DNA from: Kingdonia uniflora
Taxonomy: Eukaryota > Streptophyta > Magnoliopsida > Ranunculales > Circaeasteraceae
DNA: 64,000 nucleotides
Reading direction: 5' to 3'
Assembly (NCBI GenBank): GCA_014058105.1
Contig: JACGCM010002657.1
Location: 1,178,001-1,242,000, forward strand
How positions within the stretch are numbered: the stretch's first letter is position 1; each line of letters begins with the position of its first letter. The position numbers and the translations under genes are program-made. Under the pieces are notes generated by a model. That model ran no database searches. It was not told the DNA's origin and saw only the letters and a list, made by a program, of their open reading frames with translations. Shown piece by piece: positions 43,310 to 53,030 of this stretch.

Positions 43310-44280
43310 TAAAGATGACTTTAAGATGAATCTATGGAGAGCGGCTATTTTGCCTGTGAATTTTTAAACATCTTTTATCGTTCGAAGAGAGGGTATTGCC
43401 ATGAGTGCTTTGATTTGAGCTGGATCAATTTTAATTCTTTATTTTCTTACTAGATGGCCTAGGAATTTTCCAGATACGACGCCGAATTGGCATTTCTCTG
43501 GGTTGAGTTTCATCTGGTATTGGCGAAGGATATCGAAGATAGTTTGGAGGTTTTTGAGATGATCTTCTCTTTGTAAGCTTTTGCAGATTGTATCATCAAT
43601 ATATACCTCCATGATGTTGTCGAGCAGATCTTTGAACATTTGAGTGACCAATCGTTTGTATGTAGCTCATGTATCTTTTAACCAAAAATGCATTACTGTG
43701 AAACAGTAGAGTCCTCTTTCGGTTATAAAAGTGGCTTTTTCCAGATCTTCTTTGGCGAGTGGAACTTGGTTGTATCCCGAGGCGGCATCCATCATAGAAG
43801 GAAATTCATGTCTAGCGACTGAGTCAAGAAGTTGCGGAATTAAGGGTAGTGGAAAACTATATTTGGGTCTGAATTTGTTGGGTTCGATGAAATCAGCACA
43901 TACACGTATTTTATAATTTTTCTTGTGCATGGCGACGATATTGGAAACCCACTTCGGATATTTAGCCTCTCGAATAAAATAAAGCCGACACGAATGAGTT
44001 TATCAATTTCTTCGTTGACTGCATCTCAAGGTCGGGGAGCAAAATTGCGTCGTTTTTGGATTACTATTATGCCATCTGGAAGGAGCTTGAGGTGGTGGCA
44101 AGTGATAGAAGGATCCATTCCAGGCATTTCTAGAAAAGTCCAGGCGAAGACGTCGATGTTAATCCTAAGTAGTTGTATCATGGCTTTTTTTTTGTCGATT
44201 GACAGCTTGGATCCAATTTAGGTTGTGCGCCCGGGGCCATCGAGTTCTGCAATTTCAACAACTTCAGCATCATGTTGCTC
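43310..44280 (-). pseudogene. E4 reverse transcriptase, frame-broken
   Basis: Minus strand. Upstream part 44215-43940 (FAWTFLEMPGMDPSITCHHL), palm part 43930-43667 (PNKFRPKYSFPLPLIPQLLD, MDAASGYNQVPLAKEDLEKA) with the first Asp of the active site in MDA, then 43651-43439 with VYIDDTICKS (YIDD about 43592-43603) and FLGHLVRK. All catalytic aspartates are present, but stops near 44030 and 43660 and a frameshift near 43980 separate the pieces. Confidence 0.85.
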
Positions 44281-44329
44281 AAATGTGGGTGGTGTGTCAT
44301 GCTGTAGTTGTTATGCCTTGAAGAGTTTT

Positions 44330-44845
44330 GTTGTATGAGGGTTGACTATGGTTATTTTGTACATTCATGCGACTGTTTGGCTGCCTTTGATTTCATAGAC
44401 TCCGTGATCCGTTGGAAAACGTAGTGCAAAATGGTAAGTCGAGGGTACTGCTTTGATTAAATGTATCCAACTGCGTCCCAAAATGCTCTAACATTTGGAC
44501 TCTGCATCAATGACAAGAAATTTGAAGAATGTGGTTTTTGAACCTGTTTAAACTGGCTGAGGGATTTTTCTTATGGCCGATTCTTTTAAACCATTGAAGC
44601 CTGCGATTGTTGTTGTGGAAGCTTTTACTGAATCTATGAGGCCTAAGACTACGATTGCTCTTCGGAATAAGACATCTGTGGTACTGCCGCTGTCGATGAG
44701 AAATGTATGTAAGTAATCTTGACCCATTTTAAGAATAATAACAAGTGGGTTATCATGAGAGTATTGTACATGACTGGTATCACAGTCCTCGAAAGTTATC
44801 GGGTAAGGACGTTTGGATTTGCTGGTGCTTGGAAGAAGTTTTGCC
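44330..44845 (-). pseudogene. E4 aspartic protease
   Basis: Minus strand. The active site reads FLIDSGSTTDVLF near 44690 (DSG in place of DTG of E1/E3), followed by ITGFNGLKESA-like sequence with a stop near 44550 and a WxHLIKAVPST-like end near 44450. Broken by frame changes. Confidence 0.72.
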
Positions 44846-44847
44846 GA

Positions 44848-46544
44848 TTAGTGTGAGGAAGCCATTTTGTAGCAGGATGTAATTCGATCCTCCTGTTTTC
44901 TTTTCTTCCCTTTTTTGATCTCGATCATATACAAATGGCGAGCTGGGCCCTGGATATGATTATGCTTGACTTCAGTAGATTTTGCCTGGTCGTCGAGAAA
45001 TTTCTGAATGTTGACAACATAGTTATGAAGTCTTCCAGCTAAGAGGATACGGTGAAAGATACAAATGAGGGAGTAGCAGCTATCAATTTCATGACTACGC
45101 ATATTATGATACTGACATAAGGGTCTGTTCGAAAAATTTGCAATAACCTGTGGTACGTGATAACACTCGTCACCCTTTATTATTGGCAAGATAGCAGAGA
45201 GGGTTGTTGTCATTGGTGGCAGAATTGGGACAGGTCTGTCAGGTTTGTCATCTTTTATTCTAATGTTATCAGTATTTTTGGCAGGCGACTTTGGTGCTGC
45301 TGTAGTGACTGCTCTTTGAGATAGGGTCGAAGATGCTTCTCGAGAATGTATGGCAGAGAAGTTTTGCAATTTATCTAACTTCGAGCTCTCTAGCTCGATG
45401 TAATTAATAACCACGTCAATCATTTCAGTGTCCATACGTGGTTTGTGGAGAGTAAGCACTTTGCGTCGATGTGCAAGGCGAAAGTAAACGCTGGAACCAC
45501 AATTTTAGGATCTAAATTTCCAATCTTCCGTGTTTACTGCAGGAAATGTTTATAAAAACTTGCCAATGTTTCTTTTGCGTCTTGCTCAAAGTAAAACAAA
45601 GAGTCTACTGCGATTTTACGCTCCCAAGCATGAGCATAGTTGGACTCAAAAAGATTTTGTAATTGGATAAAAGAGGTAATGGAGTCTTCCTATATAGTGT
45701 AGAACCATCAGAGTGGTTCTTCTTTTAGGCCCATGTTAAATAGTCGACAAAGCATATGGTCAAGTTTGGAGTATAACCCAACAGCGGCTTTAAAATGTCA
45801 AAAATGTGTAAGTAGATCAGTGGGGCCTGCATACTGGATGAATTTGGGCATATGAAAATTTTATAGAATAGGCATTTTTTCGAGATATGGGGAGAAGTGG
45901 CTTATTTCGATCCTGTCGAGCAAATATTGCCGGCTCAGGATATCAGAGTTTATGGCTTCAATTCTGATGATAAGGTCACATAGAGTGACGAATTACTGTA
46001 GGGGAAGAGGTAAGGCTACAACCTGAGGAATAAAGTTACCCTGTCCCCCTGGTCCCAATCGATCTCTGATGGGCCTTCTTTCCGGCAGAGGGGTTTGATG
46101 ATGTGTACGTCGACTTCCTTGGGTTGTCGAGGACGAAGAAGTTAAACCAAAATGTCGAGAGGCTCTAATAGGATTTCCAGATCTAGATGGAGACATTCGT
46201 TGATCGTCCATTATCTCCTGATCATCGCGTTGAGCTGCTTTTGAGCGATATTCACTTCGAGCCAGTTGCGGCGATGCTTGGCGAGCTGTGATTTGATCTT
46301 GTGTTCTTCACAATCTCTCCATATATTTTTGATGTGTTTGACTCTACCGATCGAGTGTTTTTCTGCATTCGTCCGTTTCTATTTGTAGAGCTTGAGCGTG
46401 GACACGCTGATCTTCCAGTCTCTGATTTTTTTCGGAGGCCATATGTTATTGAAGTTCAAGAATTGCACCATGCAGATCAAGGGCTCCTGGAATGTCCAGA
46501 TTGCTTGCGGTACAAGAATGGCTTCTAAATTTTATGTTTGTCAT
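44848..46544 (-). pseudogene. E4 gag
   Basis: The minus-strand start is probably ATG 46544. The basic region is open at 46211-45993 (SSSSTTQGSRRTHHQTPLPE). The capsid core is broken about 45960-45460. The C-terminal part is open at 45459-44848 (203 aa), with a zinc-knuckle variant CQYHNMRSHEIDSC near 45120 (Cys-His-His-Cys, 2/4/4 spacing) and a KKGKKRKQ basic stretch before the protease. Confidence 0.8.
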
Positions 46545-46587
46545 CGGATGGTGTTCAGATTGAAAATGGTATAAAAAGTGTAGACTT

Positions 46588-46603
46588 CCCAGAGATGGTG
46601 CCA
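46588..46603 (-). other. E4 primer-binding site, mutated
   Basis: The minus strand reads TTGGCACCATCTCTGGG, with three changes from the family site. Confidence 0.75.
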
Positions 46604-46605
46604 AT

Positions 46606-47123
46606 TGTAGTGGCGCATTTTCTGGGAGGAAAATCTTTGTCAATACTTGTTCGCAAGGATTGTGTAATAAAGAGTTTACAGCAAAGATTTTACGTGGAAA
46701 ACTCAACAGAAACTAAGAAAAATCACGACCTCGAGGAGGATTTGATGTAAAATCTTGCAGATGCAAGTTATTATAGATTTTTAGAGTGTTGCTAGTGTTT
46801 AGGATAAAGAAATGTAAGATACGCGGTCTCTTTCAACCTATTCTCTGCCTGTATTTATTGTATATACAGGGAGTTTACAAAAGAAAAGAAAGACTCTCTT
46901 ATTCCAGGGCTAGTGGGCAAACTTTGTGGATCTCTAACAGTTCCTTCTTGACCAGGCAGTAACGGCTACTTATGGTAAGTTGAGGACTTACGGAAACTTC
47001 TAGAATGTTGAGCTATTATCGGCTACAGAGTGCTGAGCTGTCATCGACTATAAAATGTTGAACTTTTTTCGACTACAGAGTGTTGAGCAGTCTCTTGTCA
47101 AATCTTTGGAATATGATACTACA
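46606..47123 (-). repeat. E4 5' LTR (518 bp)
   Basis: TGTAGTGGCG at 46606 to GATACTACA at 47123. Same length as the shared LTR. Confidence 0.9.
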
Positions 47124-47365
47124 ATCAGTAGCGTATTTTCCAAGAGGAAAACTTTCGCCAATACTTGTTCGTAAGGATTGTGCAATAAAGAGTTAGCAAC
47201 CATGATTTTATGTGGAAAACTCAGCAGAAACTAAGAAAAACCATGACCTCGTAGAGGATTTGATGTAAAATCTAGTAGATACTAGTTATTATAGATTTTC
47301 AGAGTGCTACTAGTGTTTAAGATAAAGAAATATAAGATATGCGGTCCCTTTGAACCTATTGTCTG
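47124..47365 (-). repeat. partial LTR of the same family, abutting the E4 5' LTR
   Basis: Starts directly after 47123 with ATCAGTAGCGTATTTTCC (TGTAGTGGCGTGTTTTCC in full copies) and runs colinear to CCTATTGTCTGCC, where it stops in the middle of the LTR. No internal sequence separates it from the E4 LTR. Confidence 0.85.
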
Positions 47366-47380
47366 CCACAGACGGCGCCA
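47366..47380 (-). other. orphan primer-binding site
   Basis: The minus strand reads TGGCGCCGTCTGTGG, fused to the truncated LTR on one side and to the second LTR family on the other. Confidence 0.8.
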
Positions 47381-47382
47381 AA

Positions 47383-48004
47383 TGTAATGGCCTAATTCCG
47401 TGAACTCGTCGTGGCTTGGAATTAGCCCTAACACCAATATACATGTGCCTTATAAACTAGTAAACAAGAAATGACACAAGTATTTAACGTGGAAAACCTA
47501 AGAATAAACTAAAAAACCACGACCTCGTGTTGATGGTTTTACAAAAGTGACTTTTATTGCTTGAGACTGATGGTATTTTATTACAAGTTATCTCTAGACT
47601 TAAAAATATTTGATCTTGCGAATAAGAAGTTTTGAGTGTTTGAGAATCTCAAAAGATATAGTCTTCCTCCTAATTACTCATATATTTTCTTGTCCCCAGT
47701 CTCTTCTGGAATTTTTCCTTTATATAGGCCCCTTCCACAGCTCTTCATCGTGCTGGAGTACGCTCTCCGAACAATGTGGTTAGTGGTCGTTGACTAAGTA
47801 ACTGTTGAGTTCGTGAGAGATAGGTGGTTTTGACTTGTTTAGGTTTTTCGGTTTAAGCTAGACCCACGTTTATCATCAGTTCATAGAGCATGTGGCAATG
47901 TTTGACTAAGAAGTCATGTGAAGGATGTGCGTGAGCTTGATATGGAGGTAGTTCGAACTGGGGACAGCTCGATTCTAGGTGAAATCGAGGGATAGGCCCC
48001 AACA
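47383..48004 (-). repeat. LTR of a second Tat-like family (622 bp)
   Basis: The minus strand begins TGTTGGGGCCTATCCCTCG at 48004 and ends GGCCATTACA at 47383, two bases from the primer site. Most of its sequence is unlike the E1-E4 LTR, but both contain ACGTGGAAAAC and AAAACCACGACCTCG at comparable spacing. It has no internal region here beyond the primer site. Its outer edge meets repeat unit 3. Confidence 0.82.
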
Positions 48005-48006
48005 AA

Positions 48007-49260
48007 AATGACCTTGCTTCCTCTCATATCTACTTGGGATTTACAGTGATGTTATTTTCCTGAATTTTTAGATAATCATAAATTTTTAATTATATCAAAA
48101 CATCTCTATTGTTATGATAATATTTACTACAAACGAATTGGATTAACAAATAACATGCTTTATGTGTTAAACTTCCACAATCCTTCCTCATTATTTAACT
48201 TCAAAATTATGATAACTATCAGGAAACTTATATCTTGATTACTATGATTACACGAGTTAACCTTTAATTATTGAGTTAACTCCATTAAATGACTAAATCA
48301 GATTCTTTAAGTTTTAAGATACCGTCTGCACTAAACATGTTGCTTTCTGGTTGTTCAATATTTAATGGTTACTACCAACAAAATATCGTTGTGGGCGGAA
48401 CTGACACAACATCGGCCACGACTGAATGGGCTATGGCCGAAATGATGAAGCAGCCAGACATTATGAATAAAGTCCAAGAAGAACTAGGGAAGGTGGTCGG
48501 GGAAATAATCAACTCTGTTTTCCTACCTATTGTTTATTCTCTCTTTAATTTTTTGTCTTATATTTTTTCCATTGACAATGTAAGTTTGTATTGTACCTAG
48601 GTAGAGATTAACTGAATTTGGAAATAGAAAAAGCTTTTAATGTTTTACTATGACTAATGTGTAGCTGTGACCGCTTATTTTACCATGGGAGCCAAATGAT
48701 ATGGCTCTAAGGTGCTTAAAAAGATTGCAGAAGTTTCTAGAAAAACCCATGCTCAGGTCCAAATTTTGTAATGATTTTCTTAATCGTGCAATTTTCAATA
48801 TGTATGGCCATACTATTGTTGGAACTTATCAAACCAAAGTATTAAATATGTGGTTGTTTCACTTTGCTTACAAAGAGCTTTCCTTTTTTCCTAAGATAAA
48901 ATCTAAATTGTATACTTTTAGTCTCCATTTTCTGGTGATTGACTATATGTTTCATGAAAATATTATCACGTATAATATTTTAATAATAACGATATGTCAT
49001 GACTGAGTTATGGAATTAATGCTTTCACTATCTAAGTAGAACATCTAGTGTATGCCATGTTAACTTTTGAACTATGAATTTCAATATCATATAATGCTCA
49101 TTAGTTTGTCTGACTGCAGGTTCGTCTTAGATGGCAATATGAACAAGGGGTATATGAGTGTTGGTAAAGAGCTTTAATAAGGGAAGGATGCAGGAGAACA
49201 ATGAGATATTCGACTGGACTTAAGTCTAAAGAGGAGTTTTGGGATGGAGAGATTTAGTTA
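48007..49260. repeat. Host-like repeat unit 3, with P450 fragment
   Basis: Continues the tandem array after the retroelement cluster. It is colinear with unit 2 from CTTCCTCTCATATCTACT through the P450 fragment to about 49210 (GGATGCAGGAGAACAATGAG), but lacks the LVKPR..GLK stretch because similarity ends at about 49260 near TTTTGGGATGGAGAG. Confidence 0.75.
48382..48504 (+). pseudogene. cytochrome P450 I-helix exon fragment (CYP706-like), better-preserved copy
   Basis: Forty-one codons from NIVVGGTDTTS through TEWAMAEMMKQPDIMNKVQ to KVVGE. The oxygen-binding GGTDTT and the following TEWA..E motif are intact here. No adjoining P450 sequence is seen on either side; upstream codons (SGCSIFNGYYQQ) are not P450-like. 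The fragment was probably carried within the repeat unit and not left from a local gene. Confidence 0.8.
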
Positions 49261-50442
49261 ATCTTATGTCCCTGAAAGATGCATTTAAGAAAAGGTCTCT
49301 TATTTGATTATCTTTAGATTATTTTTTGTGTTACGTAATTCTAAAAGATATAAAAGTGAAAACTACTCACTATTTTATATTATTTCTTCTTTATGATTTA
49401 AAGAAATATTCATATTATTTTGTATTATAAAAATTAATGATTTCGAGTATGTGTTGTGTACATTTATTTCAGTTACATTTAGTGGATGGGTGTAGTATAA
49501 ATGTTGTCTTGCATCTCTTTCACCTTGTTGATATCCGTCATAATATTATATAAATAAGCTCTTATTTATTTGATTAGAGGATGCTAGCAAATGAGAGAAC
49601 TCTTACAAAATCATTGATGGTATGGAGAAACATAATATTATCTTTGAATTCTGCCTATTCAATTGATGATGATCTCTAGGTTGATATTTTCGGGATTATG
49701 TATATCAGTATTGTTTTTATTAGCCATTTTTGACATTTTCTTATTTTGCTATGATATTTGTAACTCCGTTTCCTTTAGTCTCGGCCACTTTGCAAAAGTT
49801 AAAGGGAGATGATTAATGAACCTTAGTGGATTTGATCAAGAGATTCAAGAATAACTAATGTAGGCGGGTAATTCCAAAAATATTAATTTGTTTCTACGAA
49901 CAGTAATTAAGTAATCTGCGTTAGTGGGCCATAAAGGCAATGTAGGTGTTGTACTGAAAACAAATAATATACCTACATTAAACTGAAAGGTTGAGAGCTA
50001 CTTTATCCCTTAAAATAAGATTACATAATTACTTTGTCATCATAGAAAATACCCATATAAAAGCTTCTATATTAATTCACAATAGCAATTTCATTACAAC
50101 ATCAAAACACCAATGAGGTTTTTTAACATGTCGTTGAAGGCACGTGCGATAGCGTGTGCTTGATTGCTAGTAGCTTTATAAATGTTTCTCTACGGCAGCC
50201 TGTCTTTTTCATAAATAAAATGGCAACCTACCTCATCTTTATCACAATATATAAAGCATAAAATGGAGTTGATCCGCGTTTGATTAGGTTACAGATCCAG
50301 ATCCAGATACAGATCCAGATCCAGATTGAGATCAAGATCAGGTGGGATCCTATTTCACTAAACTTAATTTTTTGATCTTCCTAAAGAGATTAAAAAAATG
50401 TAGTCTAAGAGAATAGAGCTTTATGCTATTTGGGAAGAAAAA
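49261..50442. other. gene-free AT-rich sequence
   Basis: No conserved reading frame, repeat end or RNA gene recognised. A short CAGATC-type repeat occurs at 50291-50340. Confidence 0.5.
50291..50340. repeat. GATCCA/GATCAA hexamer microsatellite
   Basis: About eight imperfect copies of AGATCC, AGATAC or AGATCA. Confidence 0.85.
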
Positions 50443-51279
50443 TTCGAGTCCAGATTTCTAACTCCCTGGAGCAGCTATGAGTTTCCTACTCCTTCAGGAA
50501 AGTAACCGACAGCTGGCCTCTTAAAAATTCTAAAAGATCTGGTTATTTCATGGTCAAAATTACCCCTCTTCTATCTTTACTTCATCTATCATCTCTATCT
50601 CTCTAGTCTCTTCGGCGTCTCTCTCGCCTTCCCTTTCGTTCTCATATACCTACATATACATCTAACTATCTTTTCGTGTGTTTGATGTAAGGGGTATGTT
50701 TTTCTTTCTCATCATTATTCAACCCTTTCCCTTGAATTGAATGAGATTAAAGTAAGGTAATTGTTGCTTGCAAATATACAATCAAGTGAGTATAAGTAGC
50801 TGTTACTTACAACCACAACAACAATTAAGTAATTTCCCCAACTCTTATAATTAGTTCTAAGTTTAAATCAATTATCGTTCTCAAACCCAATGGACTCCTG
50901 TATATCTTATCAAAACATACCATATTAAGTGAATCTTCTTGCCTCTTTTATGAGAGTAGATTATCAATGTGAAGAGAAGAAATCTCATTTTTGTTGAGAG
51001 GGGATTTTTAGAAACCACAATACCAGGAGAATCCCATTACACAAATTATACCAAAAAAAATTTTAAGTGATTACAGTCTCATTTTAAGGGAAAGAAGAGA
51101 CCTCATAGTTGTAGTACCTAGTTGGTATTATTTGGTAAAGCGGAGAGAACTACAGTCAGGGGCATTTTAGACTTAAAATATGGAAACGTTTTGAACTTTT
51201 TGGAGTCCACTTGTCGATTGATTTTCAAAAGGAGCAGTGGTCGTAGTCTGCTCTCGAGGGTCGGAAATCCAGACTCGAA
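50443..51279. mobile_element. possible inverted-repeat (MITE-like) element, 837 bp
   Basis: The left arm from 50443 (TTCGAGTCCAGATTTCTAAC) and the reverse complement of the right arm ending at 51279 (TTCGAGTCTGGATTTCCGAC) pair over roughly 95 bp with about 70% identity by eye, including the shared AGCAG and CTCCTT words. The interior has no coding capacity. I see no clear target duplication (left flank AAAAA, right flank ATATT). Confidence 0.45.
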
Positions 51280-52339
51280 ATATTCATAATCCAAAACTTG
51301 TAAAAGAGGATGGATATAGGACCCACATACATACATTAATGTCAAGTGGCATTTTAAATTGGGTCAGGTTTGGATTTTTTAAGAGTGTGGTACCCACATG
51401 GTATCTATGATCCTTCTTTCCCTCTCCTTGTTAGTTCATCGTTTAAAGGCCGACACAAAGTGTATGTTCACCATACCACTAAAATGTTGTGAATTGAAAT
51501 CTAATTAGAGTATAAGGAGCTCTCTTACCTTTTTAAGCTCACCCACAACCGTAACATCATGGAGATCCTTCATTTTTTCTCTTCTCTTCGCTTCCTAAAC
51601 TCGAAATACAAGTATACTAATTTAAGCTCACCCACAACATTATAAATATTTAGGAAAGTTCAATTACCCATACTAATTTCAGCCTATTCATATCGAAAAA
51701 TACAACAACGCAGTAATCAGGAAATGCAAGTAACTTATGGATTGCAGAGGAATTAAGCAATTCTTGCATGCTAAAGGTCCATATACCATATGTGACCCAA
51801 AGTATGATTAAGGATGAAACGCAAGGTTTTAAGTTTTCGAAGATTAAATCTACTTTTCTTCATAAATATGATGTATAAAAAGCTAATACATGAGTTATAT
51901 ATGCATTAAGAAAACTGAAAATAACACTTATAGCAGGCATATTCCTCCAAAGGGATTGATCCAAATTCAGAACGTGTCAAATGGGATGAAGACAGATAAA
52001 TATACGAAAGGCAATTAATATAAGAACAACTAGGCTTAGCTAACTCTTCGAAGGAAAGAAAATGTAGCAGTAAATTAAGAAAAGATCATTGGATGTATAC
52101 ACGGAAGGTGTGAAGGCCACTTGATTGGAGAACCTTTCATCAAAAAATGATGTGCATTACAATGTGTGTGTGAGAGGGAAGGCTTACATAGGAGAGAAGA
52201 GAAGAGAATGAGTATTGTTAGAGGAAAAAGCAAGCATAAGAAGATTACATGAAAAGGGCTAGTAGTGATTGAAAGAAATACCACATATGGATTGAGAGAA
52301 ATACCAGGCAATTCAAAAATGAATTCACAAGCTCTGAAA
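51280..52339. other. gene-free sequence
   Basis: Contains a repeated phrase TTTAAGCTCACCCACAAC at about 51532 and 51622; nothing else recognised. Confidence 0.45.
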
Positions 52340-53030
52340 TCCTTTATAGAAGAGAATTCTTTGAAACCTCCTTTAAGTGTGGTAGATCAAGTCATAAATT
52401 CTGGTACAAGGAAGCTTCTCATACATACATTAGAGATTGGGGATTAAACCCCATTATCAAGCAGCCTAGACAGATTGAATGGATTCAGTGGAAGCAAGAT
52501 ATAAAACAAATGATTGTCCTCAATGTTGATGGATGCTGCTCACAAGATAGAAAGGCCTTGGGTGGTATCTTTAGATTACCTAATGGATCCCCATTGTAGC
52601 CTTTAACAGACCTATTCTGGAGGATGTAGGGATTGGATGTGTTGAAACAAAGGCCATCTGTGAAGGCTTTAAAGTTGCAGATAGACTTCAAAAACTTATG
52701 TGTGCGGGCTGATTCAAAATTTGTAGTAAAAGTTCTAAATGGTGATTACAAGCAGCCCTGGTCATACATTACTAATTTGAGAAATGTCAAGAATGTAATC
52801 ACAAGAATGGATGATTATTTGATTATGAACAAAAAGAGGGAAGGGAACAAATCTGCATAATACATCACTTCAGAGATGAATATTCAAGAAGATTATGTCT
52901 TTTTTCCTTGCACTTTCCCTCCCCAACTTGTAAATCTTTGTATAGCAGATATCAATTGTAAAAGATATCCTCGGGTGTAATTTTTGTGCAGTCAATAAAG
53001 TCTGGTGGGGTCTGCCTCAACCCCAACCTC
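52340..53030 (+). pseudogene. LINE-type RNase H-like relic
   Basis: The frame from about 52346 reads REFFETSFKCGRSSHKFWYK (damaged zinc-knuckle flavour), then HTYIRDWGLNPIIKQPRQIE, and IVLNVDGCCSQDRKALGGIF, which resembles the start of the plant RNase H-like domain attached to non-LTR retrotransposons (xNxDG....GGxxR). After a stop at 52598 the expected later motifs appear in shifted frames: VETKAICEGFKVADRLQKL (acidic Glu, near 52640) and RADSKFVVKVLNG (Asp, 52710-52745). An AATAAA lies at about 52995. Clearly a broken copy. Confidence 0.6.

Larger units (their letters stand above)
37374..47123 (-). mobile_element. E4: Tat-type gypsy element, minus strand, most complete copy
   Basis: Minus strand from 47123 down: 5' LTR, mutated primer site, gag, protease, RT, RNase H, archaeal-type RNase H, integrase, minisatellite; plus-strand antisense ORF; shared 3' LTR. 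All pol domains are present but gag, RT and integrase are frame-broken. It has the longest uninterrupted RNase H segment and antisense ORF of the family. Confidence 0.9.

Noticed and set aside
44680..44710. DSG in place of DTG as proof of a dead E4 protease
   Set aside because: Ser at this position is tolerated in many aspartic proteases. The copy is dead because of frame breaks, not because of this change.
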